Positions 24,195 to 35,089 of a DNA stretch of 64,000 nt are shown piece after piece; the first letter of the stretch is position 1, and each line of letters opens with the position of its first letter. The DNA lies in NCBI GenBank assembly GCA_035772735.1, contig JASDFA010000010.1, positions 135,907,001 to 135,971,000 on the forward strand. Direction: 5' to 3'. Position numbers and translations under genes: made by a program. The notes under the pieces were generated by a model that saw only the letters and a list, made by a program, of their open reading frames with translations, did no database searches and was not told the DNA's origin. This stretch comes from Datura wrightii (lineage: Eukaryota; Streptophyta; Magnoliopsida; Solanales; Solanaceae).

Positions 24195-25792
24195 TGTCGA
24201 CCAAATTACACCTCGTAAATGAGGTATAAGCGGTCGATGTCAAATATAGAACCAAAGAAAGGTTAGGGTCGATCCCAAGTGGAATATGAAAAGAACTTGA
24301 GTTAATGCATTTTGCTAATACTATTGGCTTACTTATTTCCTTGGGGGGAAAGATTTGAAAACAAAATAATAAACAATAGTAAAGATTACTAGATGCTTAA
24401 ATCAATTACGGTTGTATTCAATCAACAAGTGACTAGGATTGTGTTCATCATGACTTCATAACCACAAGGCTTTTACACTAGTGATATATTCCGGTGTTTA
24501 GCATGCAATTTTGGTAAGTTAAATTCAGCTAAATGGTTGGTCCCCTATCTAGATGATTTTCACCACACAACTTGGTCCGTATACGGGTGTGTGCCTAATT
24601 AACCCTTACCCTTAATATCGGATTAGCTATTCCCGGACAAGGTCAATCTATTAGATGAGGGTTGATAGCCTCAAATCTCCGTTGTTAATCCATTTTCGCA
24701 TTCATCACCCCCTTGATCTTGTAAGTAAGAATAAGGCGAGTTCCAACATTTACAACCGTTAAGAAGTAATTAAAACGAAGGGAAAAACAATAAATGCATA
24801 AACCCCTTTCAAAAATCACTGACTATTTTTACCTATGTGTGTTAATTCATCATGGTTCCCACAACCCTAGTTATGGGTTTAGCTACTCATATTTGAATGA
24901 TTACAATCACAAAATAAAGAATAAATCATAATTATAACTTACAAAGATTCGTAGAAGAAAACCACGTAAATCGAAAAAACACCAAAACCGATGAACAAAA
25001 CTTCAATGTCGTTTGATTTCCAAAATCAAGAACAAAATTACAAACTTTGTTTCTTGAACTATGTTTGATCGTTAACAACACCAAATTTATGTGAAAAGTG
25101 GTAAAATAAACTGTACTCGAAAAATAAACCTAAATATTGTATTTATAGTCCCAAACAAATCTTTTCCTGACTAGAAAAGGACTCCAGGTCAGCAGGGGTA
25201 ATGGGCAAAATAACGACTCGTTGGGTCTCCCAATGAGTCGTGGCCAGTGAATTCGACTCGTTCTCAGCAGCTTGTCCAGTCCTGCTGACGGGTCACCTAA
25301 TGACTCGTTAGACCTCGGCACGAGTCGTTAGGTCCCTAGTGACCATGGCTCAGCAAATCTCTAGTGCATTTGACGGATGCCCACAGTATCTTAGGATGAG
25401 TTGCCACTTCACTTGATGACTCGTTATGTCTCTCATTGTCTTCACTGATAATTCTTCAGAAATTCTCCTCCTAGTCTCCACGACTGTCATAACGACTTGT
25501 TACCAGATGTAATGAGTTGTGCCTTCAACTCGTGAGGTACATTAGATATTCTTTATAAAATTTCTACTCTTCTCCAAGACTCCAGGCACGAGTCGAGCAT
25601 TGGGACAACGACTCGTGACCTGGGTAGCAACCTGCACTTTTGTCCATTTTTTTCCATACTTTGCCCATTTCCCATTCCGAACCTGTTTTCCTACAACGCT
25701 TAACACAAACACATCATATCTACATAAACATATCCAAAATCTGCATATTTTCTTGGTTTTAGGTGACAAAAGTGCTGCAAAATTGTGGCACA
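24195..25792 (-). repeat. Element D 5' LTR
   Basis: On the minus strand it starts about TGTGCCAC (25792) and ends GGTCGACA (24195) before the PBS. The 874-bp part 24919-25792 is repeated at 7067-7945. Beyond 25795 a chromovirus integrase fragment starts abruptly, so D probably inserted there. No gene is seen inside. Confidence 0.82.
25139..25640 (-). promoter_or_regulatory. Element D LTR promoter: TATA box and ACGACTCGT palindrome array
   Basis: TATA box CTATAAATAC on the minus strand at 25148-25139. Upstream of it, 25170-25640 holds about ten words close to the near-palindrome ACGA(C/G)TCGT, for example at 25197, 25224, 25244, 25290, 25309, 25410, 25588 and 25606. The fragment LTR at 7067-7945 has the same array. 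Enhancer-like function is inferred. Confidence 0.6.
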
Positions 25793-25795
25793 TAA

Positions 25796-26239
25796 GGTGT
25801 AGATCTCCTATAGGGTGGTTTGAGATTGGTGAAGTTATCTTCATCGGGCCTGTTTCAGTTCATGAGGATATGAAGAAAGTTTAATTTATTAAAGATAAGC
25901 TGAAAATAGTACAGAGTGGTCAAAAATCATATATAGATGTGACAAGAAGAGAGCTTGATTTCATTATTTACGATTGGCTTTATTTGAAAATTTCAACCAT
26001 GAAAGGAGTGATGATGTTTGGTAAGAAAGGAAACCTCAATCCCTGCTATATTGGTCCTTATAGGATCTTGAGGCGTTTTAACAATGTGGCTATGAGTTGT
26101 ACTTCCCTACAGAGTTATCATCAGTGCATCCAGTCTTCCATGTGTCTTTATTGAAAAACTGCATTGGTGATCTGACCTCAATTGTGCCTATGGAGATTGT
26201 GTAGGCATGAAAGGTAGTCTCTCTTACGACGAGGTCTAA
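25796..26239 (+). pseudogene. Chromovirus integrase C-terminus, fragment
   Basis: Starts abruptly next to the D 5' LTR with CRSPIGWFEIGEV, equal in position to 61950-61982 of element C. It continues through an SYIDVTRRELDF block, the MKGVMMFGKKGNLNP block and IGPYRILRR to about 26100, then a decayed tail until element E begins at 26240. Stops interrupt it (near 25882 and 26153). Both ends are cut by other elements. Its missing 5' part is not found in the window. Confidence 0.8.
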
Positions 26240-27695
26240 TGTTGGAAATATTCTTATGCCCATTTGCCATATTTTTGCCCATCATTTACCTTGTTTTTAG
26301 TTTGTAATCCTTATGAAATGCATAAATTCATGTTTATGTATGTTTTGTGAGTTAACAAATGTTTTTAGATGTTTTGAGAAGGAAACTAAGGAAATAGGAC
26401 TCAAACTTCAAATGTTGGCCTAGTGAGATGGCTGGTGTGGCGCGCCAACCCTTAAACTTCAAAGGAATATGCACAAAAGTTGGTGCTACAGGTGGTAGGC
26501 ATGCCAAGTCCCTTTCATCAAAGAAAAATTTGATCAACACCTTAGCGAGATGGATGGAGTGGTGCACTAGAAGCATCCCAGACTTAGGAAATATTTCTAA
26601 CACTCTGCTGCTTTAAATGGAGTGGCATGCCAGAGGTGTCTGGATGACAAGAAATTTGACTAACACCTTGGTGCATTGGTTGGCATGGGTTGCCCGAAGG
26701 AAAATTTCAAAGGAAAATTGAGCCAGACTTGGCGCATAGGTAGGCGGCGCTCCAGACCTATTCCACGACAGATATTTGCTAATTTTGAAGGCCTCACTTA
26801 TAAATATAACATCTAGGTCATTTGTTAGCTATCATACATCATTTTTTATCGTATTGAGGGTGTAACATAGCTTTGGAGGAGAGACAAGTTCATAACTTAG
26901 GTTTTTCTTCTTTTCTCTATAGTTAATGCTTCGAATGATGATGTCTTTGTTTTTCCGCTTGAGTATGAGTGGCTAAACTCCCATTCAAGGGTTTTGACCA
27001 TAGCAGAAGCTTGATGTTTGATAGATTAATTATGCTAGTATTGATTCTTCATTAAAGGTTGTTTATATTTACTTATGTTAATTGCTTATTCATTACATTG
27101 ATCACCTTCCGAATAAATCCATTTGCTTTTTCTTGAACTCAGGAGAGATAATTAAAGTGGTTAAAAGTATATTTAAAACAGGTATTCAAAGACACTTCTT
27201 CGACTGAGCTCAAGATAAAAGTTGCTGATAAGGATAGGAATATACCCTTCAACCTTGTTTAGTTGATACACAAGTAGTCACAACCATCTTCTCATGTTTC
27301 TCCTGTGACCATAGGGATATAAGCGTTAGGGTTCATGAGATAGTTCTTTGATGCTCAGGAGAGTGGCAAGAAATGGGATAGTAGCATGCAACTAGAAACC
27401 TTAGGAAGAATTAATCTAGATAATCAAGTCTTGAAAACTCAAACTGAAGCAATAGTGTCATTACCCGAGATTCTATCGACATTTGAAGATACAAAAATTT
27501 GTGAAATCGCATTCAATTAAATAGTTAATTTTACTTTTCAAGTTTACTAGTTCCAATCTCCAAACCATTCCCCATTTTTATTGTTGTTTCTTAGAATAAT
27601 TAATCAGACAAGTCTTTGAGGGATTGATAATCGGGATTTGATTGTCCTATATTACTTGACCACCACGTGCGCTTTTGTGTGGTTGGGTCATATCA
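26240..27695 (+). repeat. Element E 5' LTR
   Basis: Starts TGTTGGAAAT and ends GGGTCATATCA seven bases before the PBS. It carries degenerate repeats around GGAGTGGTGCACTAG / GGAGTGGCATGCCAG at 26420-26770, a TATA box at 26799, and the closing block with CCACGTGCGCTTTTGTGTGG that also ends the F LTR. No gene is seen in it. Confidence 0.7.
26420..26810 (+). promoter_or_regulatory. Element E LTR promoter: repeat array and TATA box
   Basis: An array of GAGATGG..TGG(C/T)GCGCCA-like words (26427, 26548, 26618, 26672 and 26729) precedes TATAAATATAAC at 26799-26810. Function inferred from position. Confidence 0.55.
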
Positions 27696-27701
27696 ACTTT
27701 T

Positions 27702-27719
27702 TGGAATCGTTGCTGGGGA
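27702..27719 (+). other. Element E primer binding site (tRNA-Asp-like)
   Basis: TGGAATCGTTGCTGGGGA, three differences from the F site TGGCGCCGTTGCCGGGGA. Confidence 0.75.
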
Positions 27720-27827
27720 ATTGAAGATTGATTAATTGTTTTTAGGTTAGGATTTTCATTCCGCTATTCTGTATATTATGTTTTTTTTGTTGGTTGTTGA
27801 AGTTTACAAGTGTTGTGTGCTTAGTGT

Positions 27828-29220
27828 ATGCCAAGTACGAGAAGTCAGAGACCACCTTTGGCTTCTTTTGATCTAGAAATTGAGAGAGCCTTTTGCAGGT
27901 TAGCTTTGGAGAATAACATGAAAGCACAGGGAAAAAACTAAGAGAGGGTTCCAGTGCTTAACTTTGCAAGGGGAACTTGGAGAACGCTTCTAAAGAAATC
28001 ATCAAGCTGGACATCACTAGAAACTTTAAGTTGAATGAAGGAACCGTGTGGCTGGTCCAAAAGTACATGCCAATATCAAGGCCAGTAACACAAGGATCCT
28101 CACAGATATTTGATGACGTTCTTGGAGTTGAGTGAGAACTTTCACTATCACAACATGTCATATGAGTATGTTAAGCTCATGTTTTTTCCGTTCTCATTTA
28201 TTGGGGAAGCCAAATAGTGGCTTCAGAATGAGCCAACAGATTCCATAACCACATGGGAGGCTCTTGCTAAAAAATTCATCCATAGGTTCTTCTCTTCAAG
28301 GAGGACAAAAGAGTTGAGATGGAAGATCTCTGGTTTTGTTTAGAAAGATGGTGAGACCTTAGCTTAGGCTTGGGATTGATATAAGGGCTACTTGAGAGAT
28401 TGCTCGCACCACATGCAGCCAAAGGCTATTATTGGGGACAACATCATAGAAGGCATGAGTCCAGAGTCAAAAATCTAGTTTGATGCTATCGCACAGGGAC
28501 AAATTTCGTTCAAGAGCTATGATGAAACAGAGGCTATTTTGAATCTCATTTCAGCGGGGAGTAAAGACTATCAAGACTTAGGAAGAGGGTTCACAGCAGC
28601 CAAGGTGCTAGGAAAGCTCAAGGTAGATGGTGTGCAGCAATCTGAGTAGATATTAGTCAGCTAGTGAATGTTATCATCAATCTTGTGACCACACCAGCAG
28701 GAAGTCAGATTCAGCAGGTTCACCAAGTCCAGACTCCACCACCATTATGTGAGGTGTGTGGAGAAGGCCACACTTATTTAGGTTGTCTACTAAAACCAGT
28801 GTCTCTTTATTTTGTAGGACAATAAGGTCGTGGTAGAGGCCTTACAGATAAGAGTTACAACTAGGGGTATAGGAACGCAACAAATCCCTCATGGGGAGGG
28901 AATTAGAATTTCCAATGGTCCCGTAATAACTATCCAAGACATCAGTGCCAGCAGCCTGATAGTTCATTAAAGGAAATGAAGCAGTGGATGGTTCAGCAGA
29001 CTCAGGTGGTTAATGAAATGCAGAAGTCCATCCATGAGATAGAAAGACAGATGGGGCAATAGTCTCTTCAGCAGACTAACAGATCGCAAAAGGCACTTTC
29101 AAGTAACACTGAGAAGAACACCAAGGAAAATGTAAGCGCAATCTATTTGCATAGTGGAAAAGAGCTGGGTGAGGTGATTCCCATAGATAAGAAAGTTGAT
29201 ACAAAGTAGGACGTGACATC
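27828..29220 (+). pseudogene. Element E gag
   Basis: ATG at 27828 opens MPSTRSQRPPLASFDLEIE, similar to the D gag start. The capsid-like region includes YVKLMFFPFSFIGEAK (near 28170) and ITTWEALAKKFIHRFF (near 28240). A CCHC zinc knuckle reads CEVCGEGHTYLGC at 28750-28790, with only part of the usual spacing. A Gln/Met-rich helical segment follows to 29080. Stops (for example TAG near 28216 and 28340) and frame changes disrupt it. The reading ends at the junction with G. Confidence 0.75.
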
Positions 29221-29226
29221 TGACAA

Positions 29227-30855
29227 TGCTCAAATCAAACCCCTCTAAAATTATGACGTGGACATTGTCAATAAAGAACCCAACAAAGGTTGGGTCCTAT
29301 CTTATAGGTAATATGGTCAGGATGTAGAATAATGCTAGTATTTATGCTTTTAGTACAATTATCTTCTAATGAGGGGGTTTCTATGAAAGAATGAAATGAG
29401 AGTATCATAAATTGAGGTTATAATCAAGATCCTGCATTTAACTAGGGAGGTGTTCCCCATGGATTCATAACTATTTCGGGTTTTACACATGTCATCTATC
29501 CCAATATTTAGCTTGTAGAACTGATAATGTAGGTTCATCCAAACGAATGGTTCACCCCTATTGGATGGTGATATTAAATCACGAGGTTAGCTCTCTTGAG
29601 TGATTTTACTTTAACCATTATCAATTTGTTACACATTAACTATCATGCGTCCGTAGCTCAAGTTAGACAACGAACCATAAAATTTAAGGCTTTGTTCTTC
29701 TCTTTTCCTAATCTCTACCTCTCTAGTTCTAAGCGAGTAGAGAATTTAGGCAAGTCCTAATGTTGCACTCTGTGAAGAAACATTTAATATGATGAGAAGA
29801 CAATACAAGCATTCATATTGGTTTAGAATCACCTTGTGCCAACTCAAGTTTGTTAATTCACCTTAGTTCCCATAACCCTCGTTGTGGAGATTTTAGCCTC
29901 ACATAGTTGTAAGAGAATAATTAAAATTCATAGATAAAAACAAAATGAAGAACTTACAATCTGATTGAAATAAAACTCCCTTGATTATTGCACAGTTCAA
30001 CTTTTATCAATTAAAGAACAATGAAGTAAACTCCATGAATATTGGAAAATTAAAGAAGAATTCCCCAAAAAGTCAAACTCCTCACTCAAAGTATCCGTCC
30101 CTCTAACAAAAATAACCTTGAAAAGTATTTGTAGAAATAATTAGAAATCTTTCCTAAATTAACCAGGAAACTAATTAACTATTTCCACCTTCTCCTATGA
30201 CTCGTAACTTGATTATACGAGTCGTAACATCCTCTCTTACAATGCCTGGCAGCTCTTAATTTGGTTTAGTGCTGGGAGTTGGTTCGATTCGTACAATGCT
30301 CCTATGAGTCATACATTCCTGTCGTGGTTTGAAACTATGATTTCTAGCATCCTCTACATAATTCCATGAGTGTATTGGTATAACTCGTACCTTGCTCATA
30401 CGACTCGTGGTTGCCTCTCGTACCATGAGATCTACCATTCCACCTTCTTTCTGAATTTTACAACAGCTTATTGGTACGGGTCATAGGTAGTCATCATGGA
30501 TCGTAGTTGCTACTCATACTGGGAGACTAATCAAAGTGAATCCTTTTGAAGTTTTCCATGACTTCTCTAGTACGACCCATACCAAGAGTGGTACTTGGGC
30601 AGTACCATGAGCAATCATTCTGAATTTTATCACGACTCATTGTACGGCTCGTACTACCAAGGTATGGCTCGTACTGAAGTTTGTACTTAGCCTAATTTTT
30701 GCACTCGTTTTCCTTCTGTTACAGATTTCAACTCCAATAGCTAATTTCCCTAAAAATAAAGCAAAAGTTCATCACAACTGTATAAACATACCTAAGACCA
30801 TGCATATTTTCTCATTTTTAAGCGTCGAAAGTGTTGTAAACCCACAGTACATCAA
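29227..30855 (-). repeat. Element G: minus-strand LTR related to the D LTR
   Basis: Its left end aligns loosely with 24195-24300 of the D LTR, and its right end, read on the minus strand, begins TGATGTACTG like the D LTR start. The middle holds the Athila-like LTR landscape and a palindrome array at 30180-30690 (ACGAGTCGTAAC and ACGACTCGTAC-like words), the same motif class as D. No PBS, internal region or clean target duplication was found, so it is a solo or truncated LTR. It cuts element E on the left and meets the H LTR on the right. No gene. Confidence 0.6.
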
Positions 30856-30860
30856 CACCC

Positions 30861-32447
30861 TAATCTTGCGCATATTTACATTCCCAAGTGCTATTTTATA
30901 ACTTAGTTTAAGTCAGGTTTGTCAATTTAATAAATTACATTCTTATATGATTTTTGTATATTTATGTGCATAAGCTAACTAATGTGATTAGCCCTTATTT
31001 GTAGGTGAAAAATGCAAAGGATGAGCTTAATATGATGATGCATGAGGATAAAGGAAGCTCGGGATTAAGTGCAAAAAGACAGGCATGAAGAGAGCATGAA
31101 AGTTCCATAGTCGTGCCTTCAAGTGTGCCACGCCAGCAGTGCTGAGCGCTAGGCAACATGTAGCGACAAGTGAATGTCACATTGGGTGTCGGGTTACGCG
31201 AGGCTTCTGTGCGCGAGGGCCATGCCAAGATAGCAACTACACGTAATGACAGTGTGCCACGCTGCGCGAGCTGCACGACAGCTTCCATGCCTTTCCAATA
31301 TGCTAGTAGCGTCCATGACATGCCCTTATGCCCATTCCGATGATGCTGCGCGACAACACCGTGCCATGTTGCCTGGTTGACACGACCAGTTGCATGTCAC
31401 GGAGGCAGTTTGGGAACGACCAATTTTTGCATTTCTTCACTTAGTATAAATTCTACACTTGGTTATTTTTTTGAGATATCATGATATTATTTCCGGAAAA
31501 CACGAAGGAGCAATGGGAGAATGTGGAAACTCATCTATGGTTTGTTTTTCTTTATTTCTTCTTCACCATTTCTTGTAATTGATAGAATTCAACCATGTTT
31601 ATGGATTCTTGTATGAACATGAGTGGCTAAAATCCTTATTCTAGGGTTGAGGCCACAAGACATGATTTCAATTACATAATTTAATCTTTGGTTCAAGTTT
31701 CGTTTGTGTTTTGTGTTGAATTCTTGTTTGATTATCATTTTAATTCTTGATCACCATTAGAATGCAATTGTTAAGCATAGGAAAACTTCAAAAGATAGAA
31801 ACCAAGGTTAGAACTAGGAATTCAAGAAGTGAGTTCAAAGTCTTCAACACTTGAATCGCAGTTAGGATAGAAATATACCTAATTCACCTTGCTTGGTTAT
31901 AAAACGGGAAGATAGATAGACACTTAGGATTAAATTGTCACATCACCACTCACATTCATAGTTTTGAAGTTAATTATAGATTAAATGGTCAGATGTATCA
32001 GAGTCCATGACCAAGGGCATAAACCTCGTAAACCAATCCACATAGTTAATTACTCCTGAATTCGGACGTCACATCCCCGCTCAACGATGTAGTTGTGAGA
32101 CTAATTTGTTGTGTTTAGAGGCTCGAAAGACAATGAACATTGCGATTAACTCTATGATACAACAAATGTAATTTCATACTTGAACCGAGATGAATGTAGT
32201 GTTGCATAATTTTTAGGCCTTAATTCTATATGCTTCTTATCATTGTTTCCTGAATTATGTGTGATCACCGCAGACCTAAAAACAAAAATTCAAATCTTTA
32301 AAATCAACACCTGTGGAATTTAATTTAGCACTTGAAATTTATTATTCGCTAAAAGGAATAGTCCCTGTGGGTTCGAAATACGGCTCTTCAAGAGTCACTT
32401 TACTACTTGTACGACTATTGCGCTTGTGAGTGCACTGGGGCGTAATA
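30861..32447 (+). repeat. Element H 5' LTR
   Basis: Begins TAATCTTGCGCATATTTACA, aligning with the F LTR start TGATCTTGGGCAGATTTATA, and ends GGGGCGTAATA right before AGTTTTTAGCGCC, where F has AGTTTTTGGCGCC. Terminal TG and CA are both changed (TA at each end). It holds a GC-rich array at 31100-31420 and a TATA box at 31445. No gene. Confidence 0.75.
31100..31451 (+). promoter_or_regulatory. Element H LTR promoter: GC-rich array and TATA box
   Basis: Repeated words such as GTGCCACGC, CTGCGCGA and TGTCACGGAGGC over about 320 bp precede TATAAAT at 31445-31451. TGTCACGGAGGC also occurs in the F array. Function inferred. Confidence 0.55.
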
Positions 32448-32453
32448 AGTTTT

Positions 32454-32471
32454 TAGCGCCATTGCCGAAGA
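32454..32471 (+). other. Element H primer binding site (tRNA-Asp-like)
   Basis: TAGCGCCATTGCCGAAGA at the same distance from the LTR as in F, with four differences from the F site. Confidence 0.75.
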
Positions 32472-32589
32472 CTAGCAACTTTTGGTGATTTTTAGTTTTT
32501 TGGTAATTTTTATTTTTCTTAAGTGTTGAAAAACTTGATCTTAGTCTACTTCATTGTAGGTAATAGATTTGTCTTTGCAGGACTAACAA

Positions 32590-34200
32590 GGAATAAAGAA
32601 CTGGTGAATCCATTATTGGAGTTGGTAGACAGTTGCACTTGCTACGGAGAGAGGCTCTTTAGAGAAAGTTACAGCTATTACAAGAGCAGATTCTTGAATG
32701 ACAATAGCATCCACCAGTTGGGAAAAAAGAGTTGTTGCCTGAAACAATGGCAGTAAGACCAATTCGCGAAACAACAATCCCACTCCTGACAAAGGTGACC
32801 TCCAGCATCTGTAAACCGGAGCCTAGAGGCAATTTTGAGCTAATACAGAGCATGGTGCAGCTGTTGCACTCTAGTGGTCAATTCACGGGAATGACACGTG
32901 AAGACCCACGACAGCCCCTACAGAATTTCCTGGAAATTAGTGACACTTTCATTCCCACCAGAGTGTCAACTGATTATGTAAGACTCATCCTCTTCCCATT
33001 TTTCAATTTTGGGAGAGGCGAAGAGGTGGCTGAAGGCAGATTCACCAAATTCAATCACATCTTGGGACGACCTAGCAAGAAAGTTCCTCATCAGATTCTT
33101 TACCTCCGGTAAGACTGCAATGCTCAGAAGCGAAATACTCAGTTTCATGCAATGACCAGAGGAAAATCTATACTTGGACGAGGAGAGGTTCAAGTCTTTG
33201 TTGAGAGAATACCCACATCATCAGCAGTCAAATGAGGTTTTAGCCCAAACCTTTGTGGAAAGTCAAGACCTACATACAAAAATCTTACTAGACTCCGCAT
33301 CGGGTGGGCAAGCACTTGAGAAGACTTATGACGAGCTGTACGCTCTGCTGAATAGAATTGCTCAAGGGAATCTTCACTGAACAGTTAGCTTCACTGCATC
33401 CTCAGATGATGACTCAGTTCAGCAAACTGAGTATGACCCTGGAACAGACACAGGTTTATACAATTCAAATAGCTCCTAGCTGGTGTGAGATTTGTTGAAA
33501 TAATGGGCACAACGTAGACTCTTGTGGGGAAAATAAAGAGTTAGTAAATTTTGTAGGTAATGTTCAAAGAAACAATCAAAATTATGGGAACACCTACAAC
33601 AAGAACTGGCAGAATCACCCGAATTTTTTTTGGGGTGGTAATCAGAGTCAAAGCTACCTGCAGCCTCAACAGCAGCAGTACCAGCAGCAGAACAGGCAGA
33701 ATAGTGGCCAGTCTAGCAACATTAAGGAGATGTTGGAGAAAATCATGGCCAACTAGACCCAGATGGCAGAAAATCGGGCAAATGGCCTCAGACTGGAAGA
33801 ATAAGTAGATGGCCACCCAAAACATAGAGAAGCAAATGAGTCAGTTGGTAGCTGCTCAGCATAACAGACCTCAGGGAGTTTTACCAAGTGATACAGATCC
33901 AAACCCGCGATAGGTAAATGCCATCAGTCAGAGGAATGGCAAACAGTTGGCTGAAGCACCATAGAAGGAGAGCAAAATGAAGTGCAGCTAAAGTTGGTCA
34001 GAATTGGTCCTTCAGCTAATAGAGGAGATAATCAGAGTGCTGCAACACACAATGCACAATCATCATTGTAGCCAATATAAATACCACCACCATTCCCACA
34101 AAGGCTCAAGAAGAGCAGGAGGAAGCTTTCTTTAAGAAGTTCTTCGATAACTTCAAAGAACTTCATATAAATTTTCCAATTATTGATGTGTTGCAGAAAA
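32590..34200 (+). pseudogene. Element H gag
   Basis: Follows the F gag: NKELV start region (32598), FELIQSMVQLLHSSGQFTG (near 32840, quoted only to show the block), LQNFLEISDTFIP (near 32920), a CCHC zinc knuckle WCEIC..NGHNVDSCG (near 33480-33530), the Gln/Asn-rich NWQNHPNFFWGG stretch (near 33600), and PPPFPQRLKK (near 34085). Frame changes (for example near 33010) and stops (for example TAG near 33755) break it. Confidence 0.8.
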
Positions 34201-34274
34201 TGCCTAAGTACGCCAGTACTTAAAGGAAGGGGTGGCCAACAATGTGCGGCTAGTGGATGTCCATTCTGTGGCAC

Positions 34275-34970
34275 TCACTGAGGAGTGCAGTTACAAGGTG
34301 ATAAGCAAAATGCCAAAAAGCTCAAAGACCCAAGGAGTTTCGCCCTCCCCGTACAAATAGGTGAAGATGGAATAATGAGGGCCTTGTGTGATGTAGTGGT
34401 GGCAGTGAATTTGATGTCACTATCTTTGTTCAACACACAGGGCTTGGGGAAACCAAGGCCGACAAGAGTGATGTTGCAGCTGTGGGATAAATCAATAGCG
34501 ACCCTAGAGGGAATTATTGAGGACCGTCTCATCAAAGTAGGTAAATTTATCATACTTTTCGATTTCATCATTTTAGATTTTAAAGTTAATGACAAGGTAC
34601 CTCTCAACCTAGGATGGTCATTCCTTGCTACTTGTGAGGAAATAATTAATATGAGCACTAGCATCCTGAAGATGAGGGTCAATGATTAGAAAGAGCTCTT
34701 CAGAGTATACCAGGAGATCAACCCACCCACACACTACAGAGATCTTTGCAAGATTAGTGTTGTAACAGATGTTAAGTGTAGGGTGGTGGATTCTATGGGT
34801 CCACTGTTGTAGGACATTCAAACACCTAAGCCTGAGTCCAATAGGAGAAATCATTTGAGGAAAGTGATGGAGGAAAAGATGGATAGTTTGGAGGCTATTC
34901 CCTCTAAGTTCAAAAAGAAAAGGAGATGCTTCCTGAAAGGGAATACTAGTTTGAGGATATCAAGAAAATG
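34275..34970 (+). pseudogene. Element H protease and gag-pro C-terminus
   Basis: An open stretch 34285-34689 reads KKLKDPRSFALPVQIG, then ALCDVVVAVNLMSLSLF where F has LCDLGVSINLMPSSVF. The active-site D is present, but DLG became DVV, so the catalytic Gly is lost. Further blocks are GKPRPTRVMLQL and FIILDFKVNDKVPLNLG. A tail after the stop at 34687 corresponds to the F tail after VEVFDVYKA. No RT follows. Confidence 0.8.
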
Positions 34971-35008
34971 ATAGTTCACGTTGTGCCGCAACGTAAAATC
35001 AGGTGCTG

Positions 35009-35026
35009 CTTGGGAGACAACCCAAG
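35009..35026 (+). ncRNA. Conserved short hairpin, H copy
   Basis: CTTGGG-AGACAA-CCCAAG: six perfect base pairs around a six-base loop, preceded by GCAACGTAAAATCAGGTGCT. The stem sequence differs from the F copy but pairing is kept. Confidence 0.65.
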
Positions 35027-35089
35027 AGTACCACGGGTATAGTTTCTTTCATTTTGTTTGTGAAGTTTTTTAGATTCACTTTTTGTTTT

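Larger units (their letters stand above)
7067..25792 (-). mobile_element. Element D: long Athila-like Ty3/gypsy element with extra 3' ORF, nested insertions
   Basis: Read on the minus strand: 5' LTR 25792-24195, PBS 24186-24170, gag, protease, RT, RNase H and integrase to about 18473, two short hairpins, an upstream region, an extra ORF 17162-13554, a 3' noncoding region, and a truncated 3' LTR 7945-7067. Two solo LTRs with target duplications interrupt it (15625-17046 and 9430-13452). Removing them leaves about 13.3 kb. Lineage markers are the DLG protease, the MDDF RT motif, the GKACHLPVELEHKA integrase end and a tRNA-Asp-like PBS. Joining the 7067-9429 part to the rest rests on LTR homology, orientation and the element order, and is inference. 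All genes are broken. Confidence 0.75.
26240..29226 (+). mobile_element. Element E: 5' part of an Athila-like element
   Basis: It holds an LTR (26240-27695), a tRNA-Asp-like PBS and a gag reading frame up to about 29220, where minus-strand LTR G begins. Protease, pol and the 3' LTR are absent. It lies within the chromovirus fragment 25796-26239. With no second LTR neither target duplication nor age can be given. Confidence 0.75.
30861..35089 (+). mobile_element. Element H: gag-protease element related to F, 3' part missing
   Basis: Order: LTR 30861-32447, tRNA-Asp-like PBS, gag, protease, then within about 320 bp of the protease end the conserved hairpin at 35009. No RT, RNase H or integrase lies between protease and hairpin, whereas element D has a full pol there. 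This is the same design as element F. Chromovirus J cuts H at 35090. The LTR is clearly diverged from F although the ends and gag are related. Confidence 0.75.

Noticed and set aside
25165..25640. Regularly recurring ACGACTCGT words as a possible CRISPR array or satellite
   Set aside because: Spacing is irregular, words are only about nine bases, and the context is an LTR of a plant element.
29227..30855. G as a complete solo LTR with target duplication
   Set aside because: I tried several end positions and found no matching 5-bp flanks; it is reported only as an LTR of uncertain borders.
32523..32756. A separate small protein before H gag
   Set aside because: Its second half matches the N-terminal region of F gag, so it is the broken start of H gag.
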